This document shows positions 44,376 through 55,628 of a stretch of DNA of 64,000 nt, in pieces (the first letter of the stretch is position 1; the number at the start of each line of letters is the position of its first letter). Both the position numbers and the translations under genes were made by a program. The notes below the pieces were generated by a model. It searched no databases. It worked only from the letters and a program-made list of their open reading frames with translations, and was not told where the DNA came from. The stretch comes from Pleurodeles waltl (taxonomy: Eukaryota > Chordata > Amphibia > Caudata > Salamandridae): the NCBI RefSeq assembly GCF_031143425.1, contig NC_090444.1, positions 1,537,652,782 to 1,537,716,781 of the forward strand. The letters run 5' to 3'.

Positions 44376-44819
44376 CAAACAGAAAAAATAATTTTCCTAT
44401 AATTGCTTAGCTGAAGGAGGGGAATACTTAATCAATTATGTACAACTACTTCCAAAGGGAAGGAAAAGGGAACAAAGTTCATTCATAAAAAGTATATATA
44501 TTACATAGGAGACAATGCTTCAGTGTAGGGAGAACAAGGTCTAAATTGACACCTTAAACAATAAAACGTTATCACTCCAATTACAGTAGCTTTAGTTGTG
44601 GTACAGGTACACCACAAGTGATAAAATTAACATGTGTTGCACATGTATTTAGGTTAGTTCTTAATGAGTGCTAGTTTAATTGTTTTTTTGTATGTTTGTG
44701 AGGGAGCCTGTCTACATGTATACCCATCTCAGGTCTACTGATCAAAGACTAAAAACTGGTAATTTAATGAAGTGGTAAATAAAGTTGTGGTGTCCAAAAT
44801 ATTGTCTTTATCCACTTAA

Positions 44820-45206
44820 CCAGCTCTCGGACTAAAACAAATGTACTGTGAAATTCAGCAAAATGAACACTAATGAAAATGACTTGTTTCGATAGGTTGA
44901 GTGTATTTATCTCTTAACATGAATCATTACTATTTTTCTCAAAGGACTTATAATGTCTACTTTGGTGAGCACTTTTGTGTTGTTGGTATGACCATGTTTG
45001 TGATATTTGGTCACTATGTGAATGATAAATCATACACATTGAATTAAACCAAAATGACTGTTTGTGAATGATGTACGCCTCAATTAATTATATGAACGAT
45101 TTATGTCTAGTGCAGATGGGTCAGGGTATACCACGGCTACCATTGACCCAAAGGCATTTATCAACATTACTAACTGGCTTCTTTTGAAGGAATTTTGTGT
45201 TTGAGT
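44820..45206. repeat. direct repeat, second copy
   Basis: Second copy of 43620-44040. Its match ends at about 45206, just before the LTR that starts at 45210. Confidence 0.8.
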
Positions 45207-45209
45207 TAT

Positions 45210-45440
45210 TGTTACAATGAAAGAATCGCTGTAGGTTATGAAAAGAGGTTTAATTGAGAACCACCAACCGGAGCAGGCAGCTTGGTCCAAAGGCTCACAT
45301 CAACTGCCAAGAACTCCCAACACCAGAATTCCAAATACATACATAAGGAACCGTAAAGTTGACAAGGTTCCTTATGACATGCTGAACATTCTGACAGCCT
45401 ATTTACAGTGCTAGCATACTACAAGGTAGAACATAACACA
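45210..45440 (-). repeat. 3' LTR of the Gypsy element (231 bp)
   Basis: In element orientation it starts TGTGTTATGTTCTACC and ends TTCATTGTAACA, giving TG...CA ends. It follows directly on the polypurine tract at 45441. The partner LTR was not found. Confidence 0.7.
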
Positions 45441-45453
45441 TCCCCCTTCCTAC
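45441..45453 (-). other. polypurine tract of the Gypsy element
   Basis: On the minus strand GTAGGAAGGGGGA lies directly before the LTR start. This is the usual site of plus-strand priming in LTR retrotransposons. Confidence 0.7.
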
Positions 45454-45558
45454 AACAATACCAATTCTAAGGAATACAAAAGCTGTAAAAGAAAACGTTG
45501 ATTATATTAAAGTTACACATTTAAAATAAAGAAAAATAAACTAAATTCAAGACACATA

Positions 45559-46223
45559 GGCCCTCATTACAACCCTGGCGGTCAAAGACCGCCAGGGCTG
45601 TTTTGGAGTTTGTACCACCAACAGGCTGGCGGTACAAACTCAGGCATTACGACCGCGTCGGAAGCACCGTGGTCGCACTGCCAGGACCGGCGGTTTCCCG
45701 CCACTTTTGTCCCTGCGGTTTCCGGCCACTTTTGTCCCGGCGGTTTCCGGCCACTTTTGCCCCGGCGGTTGTAATCCCCCAGGGCAGCGCTGCTTGCAGC
45801 GCTGCCCAGGGGATTACGAGTCCCCCTCCCTCCAGCCTTTTCATCGTGGTATGAACCGCCATGAAAAGGCTGGAGGAAAGGGGAGTCTCGGGGCCACTGG
45901 GTGCCCCTGCACTGCCCATGGCACTGGCATGGGCAGTGCAGGGGCCCCCTGCCACTGCCCCATGGAGCTTTTCACTGTCTGCATAGCAGACAGTGAAAAG
46001 CGCGACGGGTGCAACTGCACCCGTCGCACCGCCGCAACACCGGCAGCTCCATTTGGAGCCGGCTCCCGTGTTGCAGCCGAGATCCCCGCTGGGCCGGCCG
46101 GAGGAAACCAGGGTTCCTCCCGCCGGCCCAGCGGGGATGTCCAAATAGACCCCGCAGGAGTGCGGCCGCATTGCCGGCCGCCCGGCGGTTTCAACTTGGC
46201 GGGCGAATGTTGAAATGAGGGCC
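45559..46223. mobile_element. Harbinger-type MITE made of consecutive hairpins
   Basis: Ends are GGCCCTCATT and AATGAGGGCC with ATA on both sides (45556-45558 and 46224-46226), the same tips as copies 1 and 2. Inside are at least nine consecutive hairpins: 45573-45597, 45608-45639, 45771-45817, 45819-45887, 45903-45945, 45967-46001, 46002-46027, 46034-46074 and 46082-46138. A 25-26-bp direct repeat (GGTTTCCGGCCACTTTTG) stands at 45690-45765. No real gene; open frames on both strands follow from the GC-rich palindromes. Confidence 0.9.
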
Positions 46224-46413
46224 ATAGTCCTTTAACCATTGTGGTTTGGATCGAACTCTAACCTCTCAACCCAACTCAGTTGGAACTCTGGATTCAAAAG
46301 GGCAATGCGTAGACCTGTCGAATCCACCATAAGATGGATTTGTGTCACCAACAGGACCCCTCCACTTTGCAATATGGGATATGCTCCACACATCATCGTT
46401 GTCTAAAACAACT

Positions 46414-47550
46414 TCATTTGTTTTTCACTTCTTTGATACGAAATGGACCCAAAAATCCAGATTTTCCTTTCCTCCCAAAACCAGGGTTTTTTACTAATAC
46501 CATCTCACCTACATTCCATCTAACTCCAGAAACCCCTTGTTTAGACTCATACCTAGATTTATACCCTTGTTGATACATTTTCCTGCGTTCAGGGGCCTTG
46601 TTAACCTTTTCACTACTCTGTTCCACCTGCCTCAATGTATTGTTCATCCACGCTGGATTCATTTTGGTACACCCAGCTCTACCCCTCGAATATTCAAATG
46701 GAGAAATCGCGGTAATAGCATTAGGAGTATTGCGATGCGCCCACCACATCTCTCTGAGGAGGTCAGACAAAGGAGCTCTAGTCTCAACAGCCTCTTCAAC
46801 ACAGAATTTCACCATCCTGTTCATGCGCTCCGCAAGACCATTGGCTCGAGGTAAATACAAAGCCGCCCTCAAATGCACGATAGCTAGGGATTTCAAGAAA
46901 TCTTGCATTTCTTGGGACGTCAATTGCACCCCATTATCTGTGACCAAGTGACTAGGTACTCCCTCACGAGAGAACTCCTCTTTAAGAAATTCCATTACAG
47001 TCCTTGTATTCAAGGTACGTACACATTTTGTCACAACCCACTTTGAAGCATAATCAACCAAGAGAATTACATAACGTTCATTGGCGGGTAATAGTTGGAA
47101 TGGACCCATGAAGTCTAACCCTAACTTCAACCAAGGCTTTTCAGGTACCTCCACAGGAGAAAGTGGGGCCTTAACTACAGTCTTGCTCTTGTCACTGCGT
47201 GCACAAGAAACACAATCCTTCACCACCTCTTCCACTTCATGATCCAAGCCTGGCCACCAGTACACTTCTCTAAACCTTGATTTGTTTAGATTCCTGCCCA
47301 TGTGGCGCTCCTGAGCTAAATTGACTATTTTATTTCTCACATTTATGGGAGGAATAGTTTTTGTACCCCTGAATAACTCATTACCATGAAAACAAAGTAC
47401 CTCTCTTACATTCCAAAACCCTTTAAGAGGATCTGGAACACAATTAAAGTCTGGCCAACCCCTCACAGTAAATTCTTCAAGCACTTTCCTATCCGTGTCT
47501 TGCTCCAATGCACCCTTCCATTCTTCTTCAGAAATGGCTGTTTTCCTCAC
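46414..47550 (-). pseudogene. Gypsy integrase region
   Basis: Minus-strand frame continuous with the RNase H frame except for one TAG at about 47551-47553. It shows the H2C2 zinc-binding region (ERHMGRNLNKSRFREVYWWP ... DCVSCARSDKSK), then the catalytic core with Asp in LGLDFMGPFQLL, Asp in HLVTDNGVQLTS and Glu in PRANGLAERMNRMVK, and a C-terminal chromo-like or GPF region (NVGEMVLVKNPGFGRKGKSG, LGPFRIKEV). Integrase inserts the DNA copy into the genome. The core looks whole, but the polyprotein is cut off upstream by the stop. Confidence 0.88.
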
Positions 47551-48995
47551 CTAATCATTCACACAACCATCCTCCACCTCATGCTCGCTATCGATGGAAG
47601 CTTGTGACAAAAAGTCTGCCACAGTGTTCTTCGAGCCTGGTATATACTCCACTTGGAAATTATACTCCAACAAACCCTCCACCCATCTTTTAATCCTAGG
47701 TGTTAATTCTCCACACTTCTTTGAGGACAAGTTCTGTACAAGAGGCCTATGGTCTGTTCTTACAGCAAAAGGTAAACCCCACAAGTAAAACTTGAAATGC
47801 TTGATTGCCCATGAGCACGCCAGAGCTTCCCTCTCTATAACAGAATTATTCTGTTCTGCTCCCTTGAGAGATCGGGAAGCAAAAGCAATTACTTTCTCCT
47901 CATCATCCACTCTCTGGGTCAGAACAGCCACCAAACCATTAATACTAGCATCAGTGTACAAGATGGTTTTCGCAAATACATTAAAATGCCCCAAAGTGGG
48001 CATTTTACAAATACTGTTCTTAATAAAAGCAAAAGCAGATTCACTATCTTTCGACCAAATAAATTTGCTCCCTTTCTTCAAGAGTGATCCCAGGGGCTGA
48101 ATTATACTTGAAAAGTTTGCAATAAACTTGGAGTAATACTCAGCCAAGCCTAAGAAGGACCTGACCCCATCCATATCCCTTGGTTCAGGATAATTGAATC
48201 AACCAACTCCAATTTAGGTTTAACCCCTTCACCAGAGATAGTGTGGCCTAAATAATCTACAACCATAACTCTGAACTTGTATTTTTCCTTCTTTACTGTC
48301 AATCCTGACAGAGCCAATTTACCTAACACCTCTCTTAAAATTCTGTCTTGGTCACTCAAAGTCTCACCATGAACCAGAATATCATCCTGGAAGAACAAAA
48401 TCCCAGAAATTCCTTCTAAAACTTTCTTCACGATACGTTGGAAGCAAGCAACCGCCAAAGCCAACCCAAAAGGCATTCTTAGAGATTGGCAAGCTCCCAG
48501 TGGTGTTACAAATGAAGTTAGATGTCTAGACTCAGGATGTAGGACAATCTGGTGATAAGCTGAAGACAGGTCTAAAACACACAAAAACTTGGAACCTCCC
48601 AAACCAGACAACTCTGGTTGACGGTCCACCCATATGTGCTTATTGAGATCCCTGAGGTCAACACACATGCAAATCTGTTTCTAAAACAATTGGAGGCAAC
48701 CATTCAGAAGATTCAATCTCCTCAATCACTCCTGCAGCCAATAGTCTGTTCAGTTCCTTTTTGAGAGGCTCGATCATTAATTTCGGAACCCTTCTCACCT
48801 AATGTACAGAAGGAATAGCATTGCTCTTAAGCACAATCTTATGCTCAAAACCCTCCAAACATCCCAAGTTGTCACTAAAAACTGTGGGAAATTCCTTAAA
48901 GATGTCCAGGTTTGTCTTTCCATCATTCACCACCATGACTTGACAATCGGAATTAGGATCCAACCTGATACCCATGTCTTGTTGGTGGCGCCAAC
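47551..48995 (-). pseudogene. Gypsy reverse transcriptase and RNase H region
   Basis: The first part (about 48990-48670) reads KKELNRLLAAGVIEEIESSE but carries a stop (SVH-stop-VRRVPK) and a small deletion after WLPPIVL. The next frame (48668-48150) has CVDLRDLNKH, LCVLDLSSAYHQIVLHPESR, MPFGLALAVACFQRI and the active site FFQDDILVHG (the usual Y/F-x-D-D box). A frameshift near 48170 leads to the third frame (48174-47551) with GVRSFLGLAEYYSKFI and RNase H motifs ILYTDASINGLVAVL, IEREALACSWAIKHFKFYL and VRTDHRPLVQNL. The role is copying RNA into DNA. It is inactive because of several breaks. Confidence 0.88.
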
Positions 48996-50170
48996 CTAAA
49001 AGATCATCTCCCGCTTTGCAATATAAACTTTACCAACTGTAGTTTTGTTCTGGAATTGAATTTTCATGACCCTGTATCCTAACACATCAATTTTAGTGCT
49101 CCCATAACTCACAGGATTGATATCAGATCCTACTAAAGGCCCATACTCTTCACCAAATATCGCCTGCCAGTTTATATCACCCACGGTGGTGTAAGGAGAT
49201 CCTGAGTCTGTCAAAACTTTGACAACCCTATTATCCAACTTAACAGAACACTCAGACATAATGATTGGTTCTACATCTACAGCTCCAACACTCCCTGTAA
49301 CTTGGTTAATATCAGATTTCACACAAAGTATCATTTTGTTTACATTTTCTGCAACTGAATCTACCCTCCATTGTTTGTCACCCTTACATACTCTTGCATT
49401 ATGGCCTTTCTTCCCACATCTCCTACAAACAGAATTCTTAGCATAACAGTTTGAACTGTTAGCTGTATGCCCCGGATTGCCACAACGATAACACCATCCC
49501 ACAGTGCTATCCTTCCCTTTCTCCTTTGAATAGACAGACATTTTACTGGCAGAGCTTATTTTTAAAACCTTATCCTGAACACAAGTCATTTTCACCATCT
49601 CAGGACTGGAAGCACTGACTGTCTCATGGTCATTAATTTCCCTAATCCAGTTGTTGGTACTTTCCATCCCTTCAACTATGGCAATCACTTTCCTCAAGTC
49701 AGGATTCTTAGTTAAGAGTTTCTCTTGAACCCGTCTGCTGTTGGTACAACGTACCAATTAGTCTTGAATGAGGGAATCAGTGATGTCACCAAAATCACAA
49801 GTATGTGCCAATGTGCATAAGGCAGCAACAACATTTCCCAAACTCTCTGTTTTACCTTGAGTCCTAGCAAAAAATGTATGTTGCTCTAAAACAACATTAA
49901 GTTTAGAATCAAAATGTTCTGCTAACATCCTTACAGACATTTCATAAACATCCCTTGGATCCCCTTCAGCACCACTGACATGTAAAGCTTCCTGCCCTCC
50001 ACCCCCAAATTATGTAAAAGAACACCTTGTTTCCTCACTGGAGAAAACTTCTCCCCTCCAATTGCTATCAAATAGGAATCAAATACATTTTTCCAGCGTT
50101 TCAATGGCAGAATAGGTTCTCCCTTATCAGTCAGGAAAGCAGGTGGTTGAGACATTGCAGTTGTGGCCAT
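48996..50170 (-). pseudogene. Gypsy gag and protease region
   Basis: Gag starts at the ATG at 50170 (MATTAMSQPPAFLTDKG) with a capsid-like LKRWKNVFDSYLIAIGG segment. A frameshift near 49945 and an in-frame TAA at 49755-49757 break it. The third part carries two zinc knuckles, CYRCGNPGHTANSSNC (a little longer than the usual spacing) and CRRCGKKGHNARVC (canonical CX2CX4HX4C), then an aspartic protease with the active-site motif VLTDSGSPYTTV and a downstream IDVLGYRVMKIQF. Gag packs RNA; the protease cuts the polyprotein. Confidence 0.85.
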
Positions 50171-50212
50171 TTCAACTAAACTAAAAAGTATACTCAGAGA
50201 AAAACTCAATAC

Positions 50213-50442
50213 TCCAAGATGGTGACAATTAGACAGTCTAGTTGTTTATGAGAATTCTCCTCAGTAGCTTTGTAAGAAACTGGAAATATGCGTGTTCACC
50301 GCAAGGCATAAAAGAAGTACATCCAAGATGGCAGCAGTCAGATACAGTCTAGTTGTTCAGAACAGGAAGTGTACGCGCGACTGATGAGGACCTCAGTAGC
50401 CTTACGAGGAACAGGAAATAGGCGTGTTCACCGCGAGGCATC
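50213..50442. repeat. two-copy tandem repeat in the Gypsy leader
   Basis: CCAAGATGG, CAGTCTAGTTGTT, CCTCAGTAGC, GGAAATA and GCGTGTTCACCGC occur in this order at 50213-50310 and again at 50321-50442. It lies just upstream of gag where the 5' LTR and primer site are expected. Confidence 0.75.
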
Positions 50443-50548
50443 AACAGAAGTTCGGAGTGAGGCTCGCACACACATTTACAGTGCACGGGTGGATTCAAAT
50501 CCGCAAGAATACCACGCACGTGCCAATTGCCATGCAGATAGTAGGGCA

Positions 50549-50800
50549 AAATGGGTTGGTTTCTTCAGCACTCTATTTGGCAGACGCAGTGAATCCAGCA
50601 TTGCAAGCACTTTGCCAAATGAGACCAAATAGACTATCAACTGGTAGCTACAGGGATCTTTTTTCTCACATGTTTACAAATACCAAATAATTTCTTAAAC
50701 ATACAGCACAGATTACAAACCAAACCAATCCCAAACCTATGGTCATTCACAGTTATGACAGATCAGTGGCTACAGTGGGACAAAGAAAACAAAAAGACAA
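50549..50800. repeat. direct repeat flanking the Gypsy element, right copy
   Basis: Right copy of the repeat at 44108-44375, same orientation, about 6.4 kb away. Confidence 0.8.
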
Positions 50801-53800
50801 AAACTCCTTTGCATCACGGCATCTGCAAGTATGTGACAGTGGCAACTATAATTTCATCATGTTCAATGGCCTAAATGAAGGGTGGCTACCCCCCCCTTAT
50901 TTTACTTGGTAAAACAGAATCTAGGTACTGCTCACTCGTTTTTTTCTTCTGCATTCATTTGGAGGTGGAAGCGCTCCACCATCTACCTAGGTGCAAGTAT
51001 TAAACACTGGTCTCTAGCCTAGAAAGCCAGTTAGTGCACAAGATCCACAGATGACACAAAGCTAGACATGTCCATGCTCACCATAGCCATGGATTTCCCC
51101 AGGCATTGGAAGCAGCCCCTGCAGCCATAGGTGCTGCTTGAATTGAGTATATCATTAGCAGAGGGAGAGTCAGGCTTCAGTTCACACTTAATCTCTGAGG
51201 TCCAATAAGGGAAGCCCCCACACCAAAGAATGGTTGTTCAAAGTTTTCCACAAGTCCTGACCCACAACAAACATTTTGATGTGACAAAGTTCTGCAGTAG
51301 GCAAGGGACCATGAGCTCCAACTTGGTTTCTCAAATACTGCATACATGTTAGAGATAATGGACATACAAAGCCTATCCACTTGCATATTTCATATATTGA
51401 TTCAGTAAACGAAGCTGTGCACACAGCCAATGTGCTACTAGATTATGATTTAGCAGCTAGCTTTTTGATCTACTTAGCAATAATGGAAAATCTGACGAAT
51501 GCTATCATATTCAGCTTCAAAGAATACCTACAATGTCCACCATGACCCAACCTGAGCAGATGTACGGATAACTAATGCCTATTAAACCTGGGTATTTTAA
51601 CGTATTTCTAAGGAGAACATTTAATATTAGCTAACATTAATAAATTGTATGATCAAAAACATTTGATCAACGACTAGACTTGAATTATGTGATAATAGTA
51701 GACATTGCAATAAACAAAACATTCCTTTTAAGTGAAGCATGGCATTCACCACACAGACAATAACATACATGGGTATGGTGAGTCTCAATTAGAAGAAAGG
51801 TATTAGGTTCAATAGATAAGCAACTGATCACAATGCATTGTTGCCTGTATCCAGTCATTATTCCATATTTCTTGATAAGGTTTACTGTATTCTCAATTTC
51901 TTTAAGTTATACATATCCCGACAAATCATTAATGATCTTTATATGTGGTAGGCCAGAATTTGGTGAGAGGGCAGACTATTGCAGTGTCATCTCAAAATTA
52001 CCTACTAAGGTAGCATATCCGTTATCAAACCAGAAAGAATTCAATTTGTGTGTACTTCTAAATGGAGTAAAAAGAGGTAGGAAAATGTTTCATACAAAGT
52101 TCTGATTTCATATTAAATATGGTGTATGTAGCTTCCCCTCTATTTGCTCATAACGACAATGTATTTTGCAGTCTGGTCCTCATTGACCCATTAAGCAAAT
52201 ACTATGTTGACACGTTGTCTACAATGAAAAAGGCTTGCACTATCTTTCTAGTATGAATTTCTGTAAGCAGCTATTTAACCATTAACAGATTATCAAGTGT
52301 GTATTGCCTGTGATGCATAACACACCGTGCATTTGTTAAGTTGCCTATCTTATATTCACTAGCTTTCCCAAGTCTGAAAAAACACCCAGCTAAATGTTGT
52401 TCCAAGAGTGGAAATGAGAAACCAGTTCTAGTATATTCTTGCGTGACATTAAAACAACAGTGACCATATTACAGATAGGGCACAGTGTCACACAATGTGT
52501 TGTGGCACACCATTACTTCAGTCCACAGGGCACAAAATGACAGAGTGTACCCTATTACAGTAAGTGGTCTGTTCAGAGTGGAACCTGGCCTGCGTTTCAA
52601 AGGGATGTAAAGATCCCCCTTAAAGTGGGTGCAGGATGTGACTGCACCTGCCTGCATAGGGCTTCCCTGGGTATCCCAGGATCCTGTGCCCCCCAAAGGA
52701 TGTCCTTGGGAAAAGTACCAACTGTGTGCCATCTATAAGTGCTCCATAGTCAGTGCCCTTTCTGGAGTCTCTTCACTTATGTGCCTGCAGCTGTGATATG
52801 GTGTGGGTATAAAATATTTCCTCATTTGCATGGGGCCAGAACCATAAGCGAATGAGGGCATGTCCTCCTGGGATCTCTCCAACCTACATATAGCACCAGT
52901 GCAATCCATATTATAAAATAGGTCTCTGAAGTGTCTTTGGCCTCTTCTCTAATACTAAGGTGACATACGGACACAGAAAGTAGGTGCACGTATCATGATC
53001 AAGAAATTACTTCTGAATTACTTTCTGTAGAAGGGCCATTAAATTCCTGAGATCAGCACAGCTGGCTCTCCCAGCATTCAAGACCCACAAAAAGACCATG
53101 AGCCAATATTATTAGGGTTAAAGAGGAATGGTACAAGAGAAAACAGCTGAAGTAATATGTCCTGCAGTCACCTATCACTGTATTGGGTTCTCAGATATTC
53201 CACCTCATAATTCTATGAGGGAAAACATACACTATAAGTATCTTATTTATAGAGAGTCTCTTGTTTATTCAAACTTTATTCTGCCATGAGATACCTGCGT
53301 TATTACAGCTCGCTCTCAGACATTCCTTGTAATTGTCTGTAGTGTATTTTTTCAAGCCTTGAAGGAGACACCTTCATTAAGACAATGAGTAGCAGCATCA
53401 ATCAATGAAATTATCTCAAAACATTAACATTTCTCATCAGCACCTAAATTGTAGAGGGACACAACAACATTTCATGTGCGTTACATCACTCACAAAACGG
53501 AATAGGTCAAATAGGTAAGTCTTTGTAAGCAATAGTCTCCTTGGTAATCCCACAGGAATATTAACGCTCGTGTTGCAATAGTTATGAGAAAATCACCATT
53601 CATTCCAAGATCTTAGTTCCCCAAACCTCAATTAGATAATCCACAACAAAAGTGGTCTTTATCAGAAGTTCAAATCAATCCCAAATTATTTATTCTGATA
53701 TCCTTCTACCAAATCTGAAGGTCTTCACAGAAAGCTTAGTAAATGGTCACAGGAAACCTTCCACAAACTCCTAGAAATGCACCAAGAAACCAAAGGAACT

Positions 53801-55623
53801 TCAAGGCGACCACATTCATGTTTGGGAAGCGAGTTTTGAAATCATGCTTCCTTTTTTTTATAGTGGGAACCAAGATGGCCATTCTCATGAAAACCCTCAA
53901 GATGCGAGCTCTCAAATCTTGAAGTATCTTGTGTTACTTTCAATTTGCAGCATCCACACAAGCTGTGACTGCCATCTTTTCAAGATAGCTGCTCACGTTC
54001 ATAGCCTGATAGAAAGGCATTAAACATAGGAAGTCAAACAGAAGCAGGACTTTGTAATATATGGTTGACTTTTACAGAGGACTTTTGCATCAAAAAATTA
54101 AATCATCCGACCTAAAATACAGCCATTGCAAGGTCCTTCATTGATGGCAATGGCCACCAGAGAAGCTGTATTTAGCCAATCTCAGCCCTCAGTCCAATTG
54201 CTGGTGATGCAATGCATTACCCTGTGACACAGTACATATTTTTGTAGGAATGTCCTCAAATACAGGGTTACTGGCAAACTATCTGGAATTCTTCTACATC
54301 GATTGTATCCATTAATCTGAGAATATCACTTCACATAGCTCTCCTCCAAGACAAAATCAAGCTCCCAACTCTCTTCCACCCGCTCTCCCTGTGGAGCCAT
54401 ATAACGATGGGAGTGGCCAAGATCTAAATTTTACACCTGCAGTGAATGGACAAGACCCTATCCCTTGACTCATGTTCGAAATAGATGTATGAAATGCAAT
54501 GTTCAAGAAACTCATCTATAAGGTGCCTTATAGATCACACAACTAATGGAAATTTGGGCACCCTTCGTCCCATACTTACATGATCTAGAAAGGTTTCAAG
54601 TCCCTGACAAGTTTTGGGCGGTTCCCCCCCACCCATCACATACCCTATAAAATGGATGGTAAAAGGCAAACACTTTGCTACTCGACCCTATTACATGCTT
54701 CTAATTAATTTTGTTATTGTCTCTTGTTGATCCCCAAGATTTTACATATTTTGCTTCAACTCATTTTATACTTCTTGATTTTTTTCATTCTTAAGTTTCT
54801 TAAGGCAACAGCCTTGTGACAAAATTTGAGCTTGCTATGTGTTATGCTTATGTACTGTGTGCTAATTGTTTCAGTTTCTATTTTCTTACTATGTAAACTC
54901 TTCAGTTTCTTGGAAACATTTACATAGCTTTATTATTGTGCTTGCTGTTAGGTCGTTCAGCAATCTCAAACTATGGCACACCCATACCAGTCTTTCCTAT
55001 ACAATACATAAATATGATTAAAAAATAAAAATTAGATCATTAAAGCCTAGGGGACAGATTGACATTTGCTTTTTAGGTGTAGTGCAAACCTCACTGCTAT
55101 TAGTCACTAGCATTATTGTCCTTTCAACTTTCCCTACTTCATATTCACATTTCTGTTTCGTAGCCCCCGTGTGTGCCCTTTTCCAAAATTGTCCTCTCTT
55201 CCAGTTGTATTAACTGTTTCTTCCCAAGTGATTAGGACACCTACGTTTGATTTTAGAACGGCGACTTGCAATGTGATGCTGGATAGAGGAGTTCAGAATT
55301 CAAAATAAAGGATGTGATATGACTGTAGCTATTCCTCAGGACAGATGATGAATTTATGAAGTCGTGCTCTGACCCGGTGGAATGAGTGCTATTTCCACAT
55401 TAAGGGGAAAAAAAACATATCTTACGTGGCACATTCATGATGATAAGGCTTCCACAATTTGCCATAGGCAAATTATTAGGTCAAAACTTAAAGACGAGCA
55501 GAGTATCACTTCTGTGCTCACACGCCTGACTGCAGACCATCTAACAGAAATGACATTTTGCATGTCACTGAGTAGCAGCTAGATTGCAATGGTGGGTTTG
55601 GAACAATAGTAAAGCTGCAGATA
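50801..55623. other. no recognisable gene; possible repeat debris
   Basis: About 4.8 kb without a convincing frame. A stretch at 52465-52900 is compositionally different (GGATGTCCTTGGG, GGGTATAAAATAT at about 52805) and may be an unnamed repeat. Nothing else is supported. Confidence 0.45.
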
Positions 55624-55628
55624 GGTAC

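Larger units (their letters stand above)
45210..50340 (-). mobile_element. degenerate Ty3/Gypsy retrotransposon
   Basis: Read on the minus strand the order is gag, protease, reverse transcriptase, RNase H, integrase, polypurine tract, 3' LTR, which is Ty3/Gypsy order. The 3' LTR is 45210-45440. No equal 5' LTR is visible upstream of gag; instead there is a duplicated leader. A Harbinger-type MITE (45559-46223) sits between the integrase and the polypurine tract. Stops and frameshifts make the element inactive. Confidence 0.88.

Noticed and set aside
45647..46239. Frames of 130-192 codons on both strands in the MITE
   Set aside because: GC-rich palindromes keep stops rare on both strands. The encoded peptides have no recognisable features.
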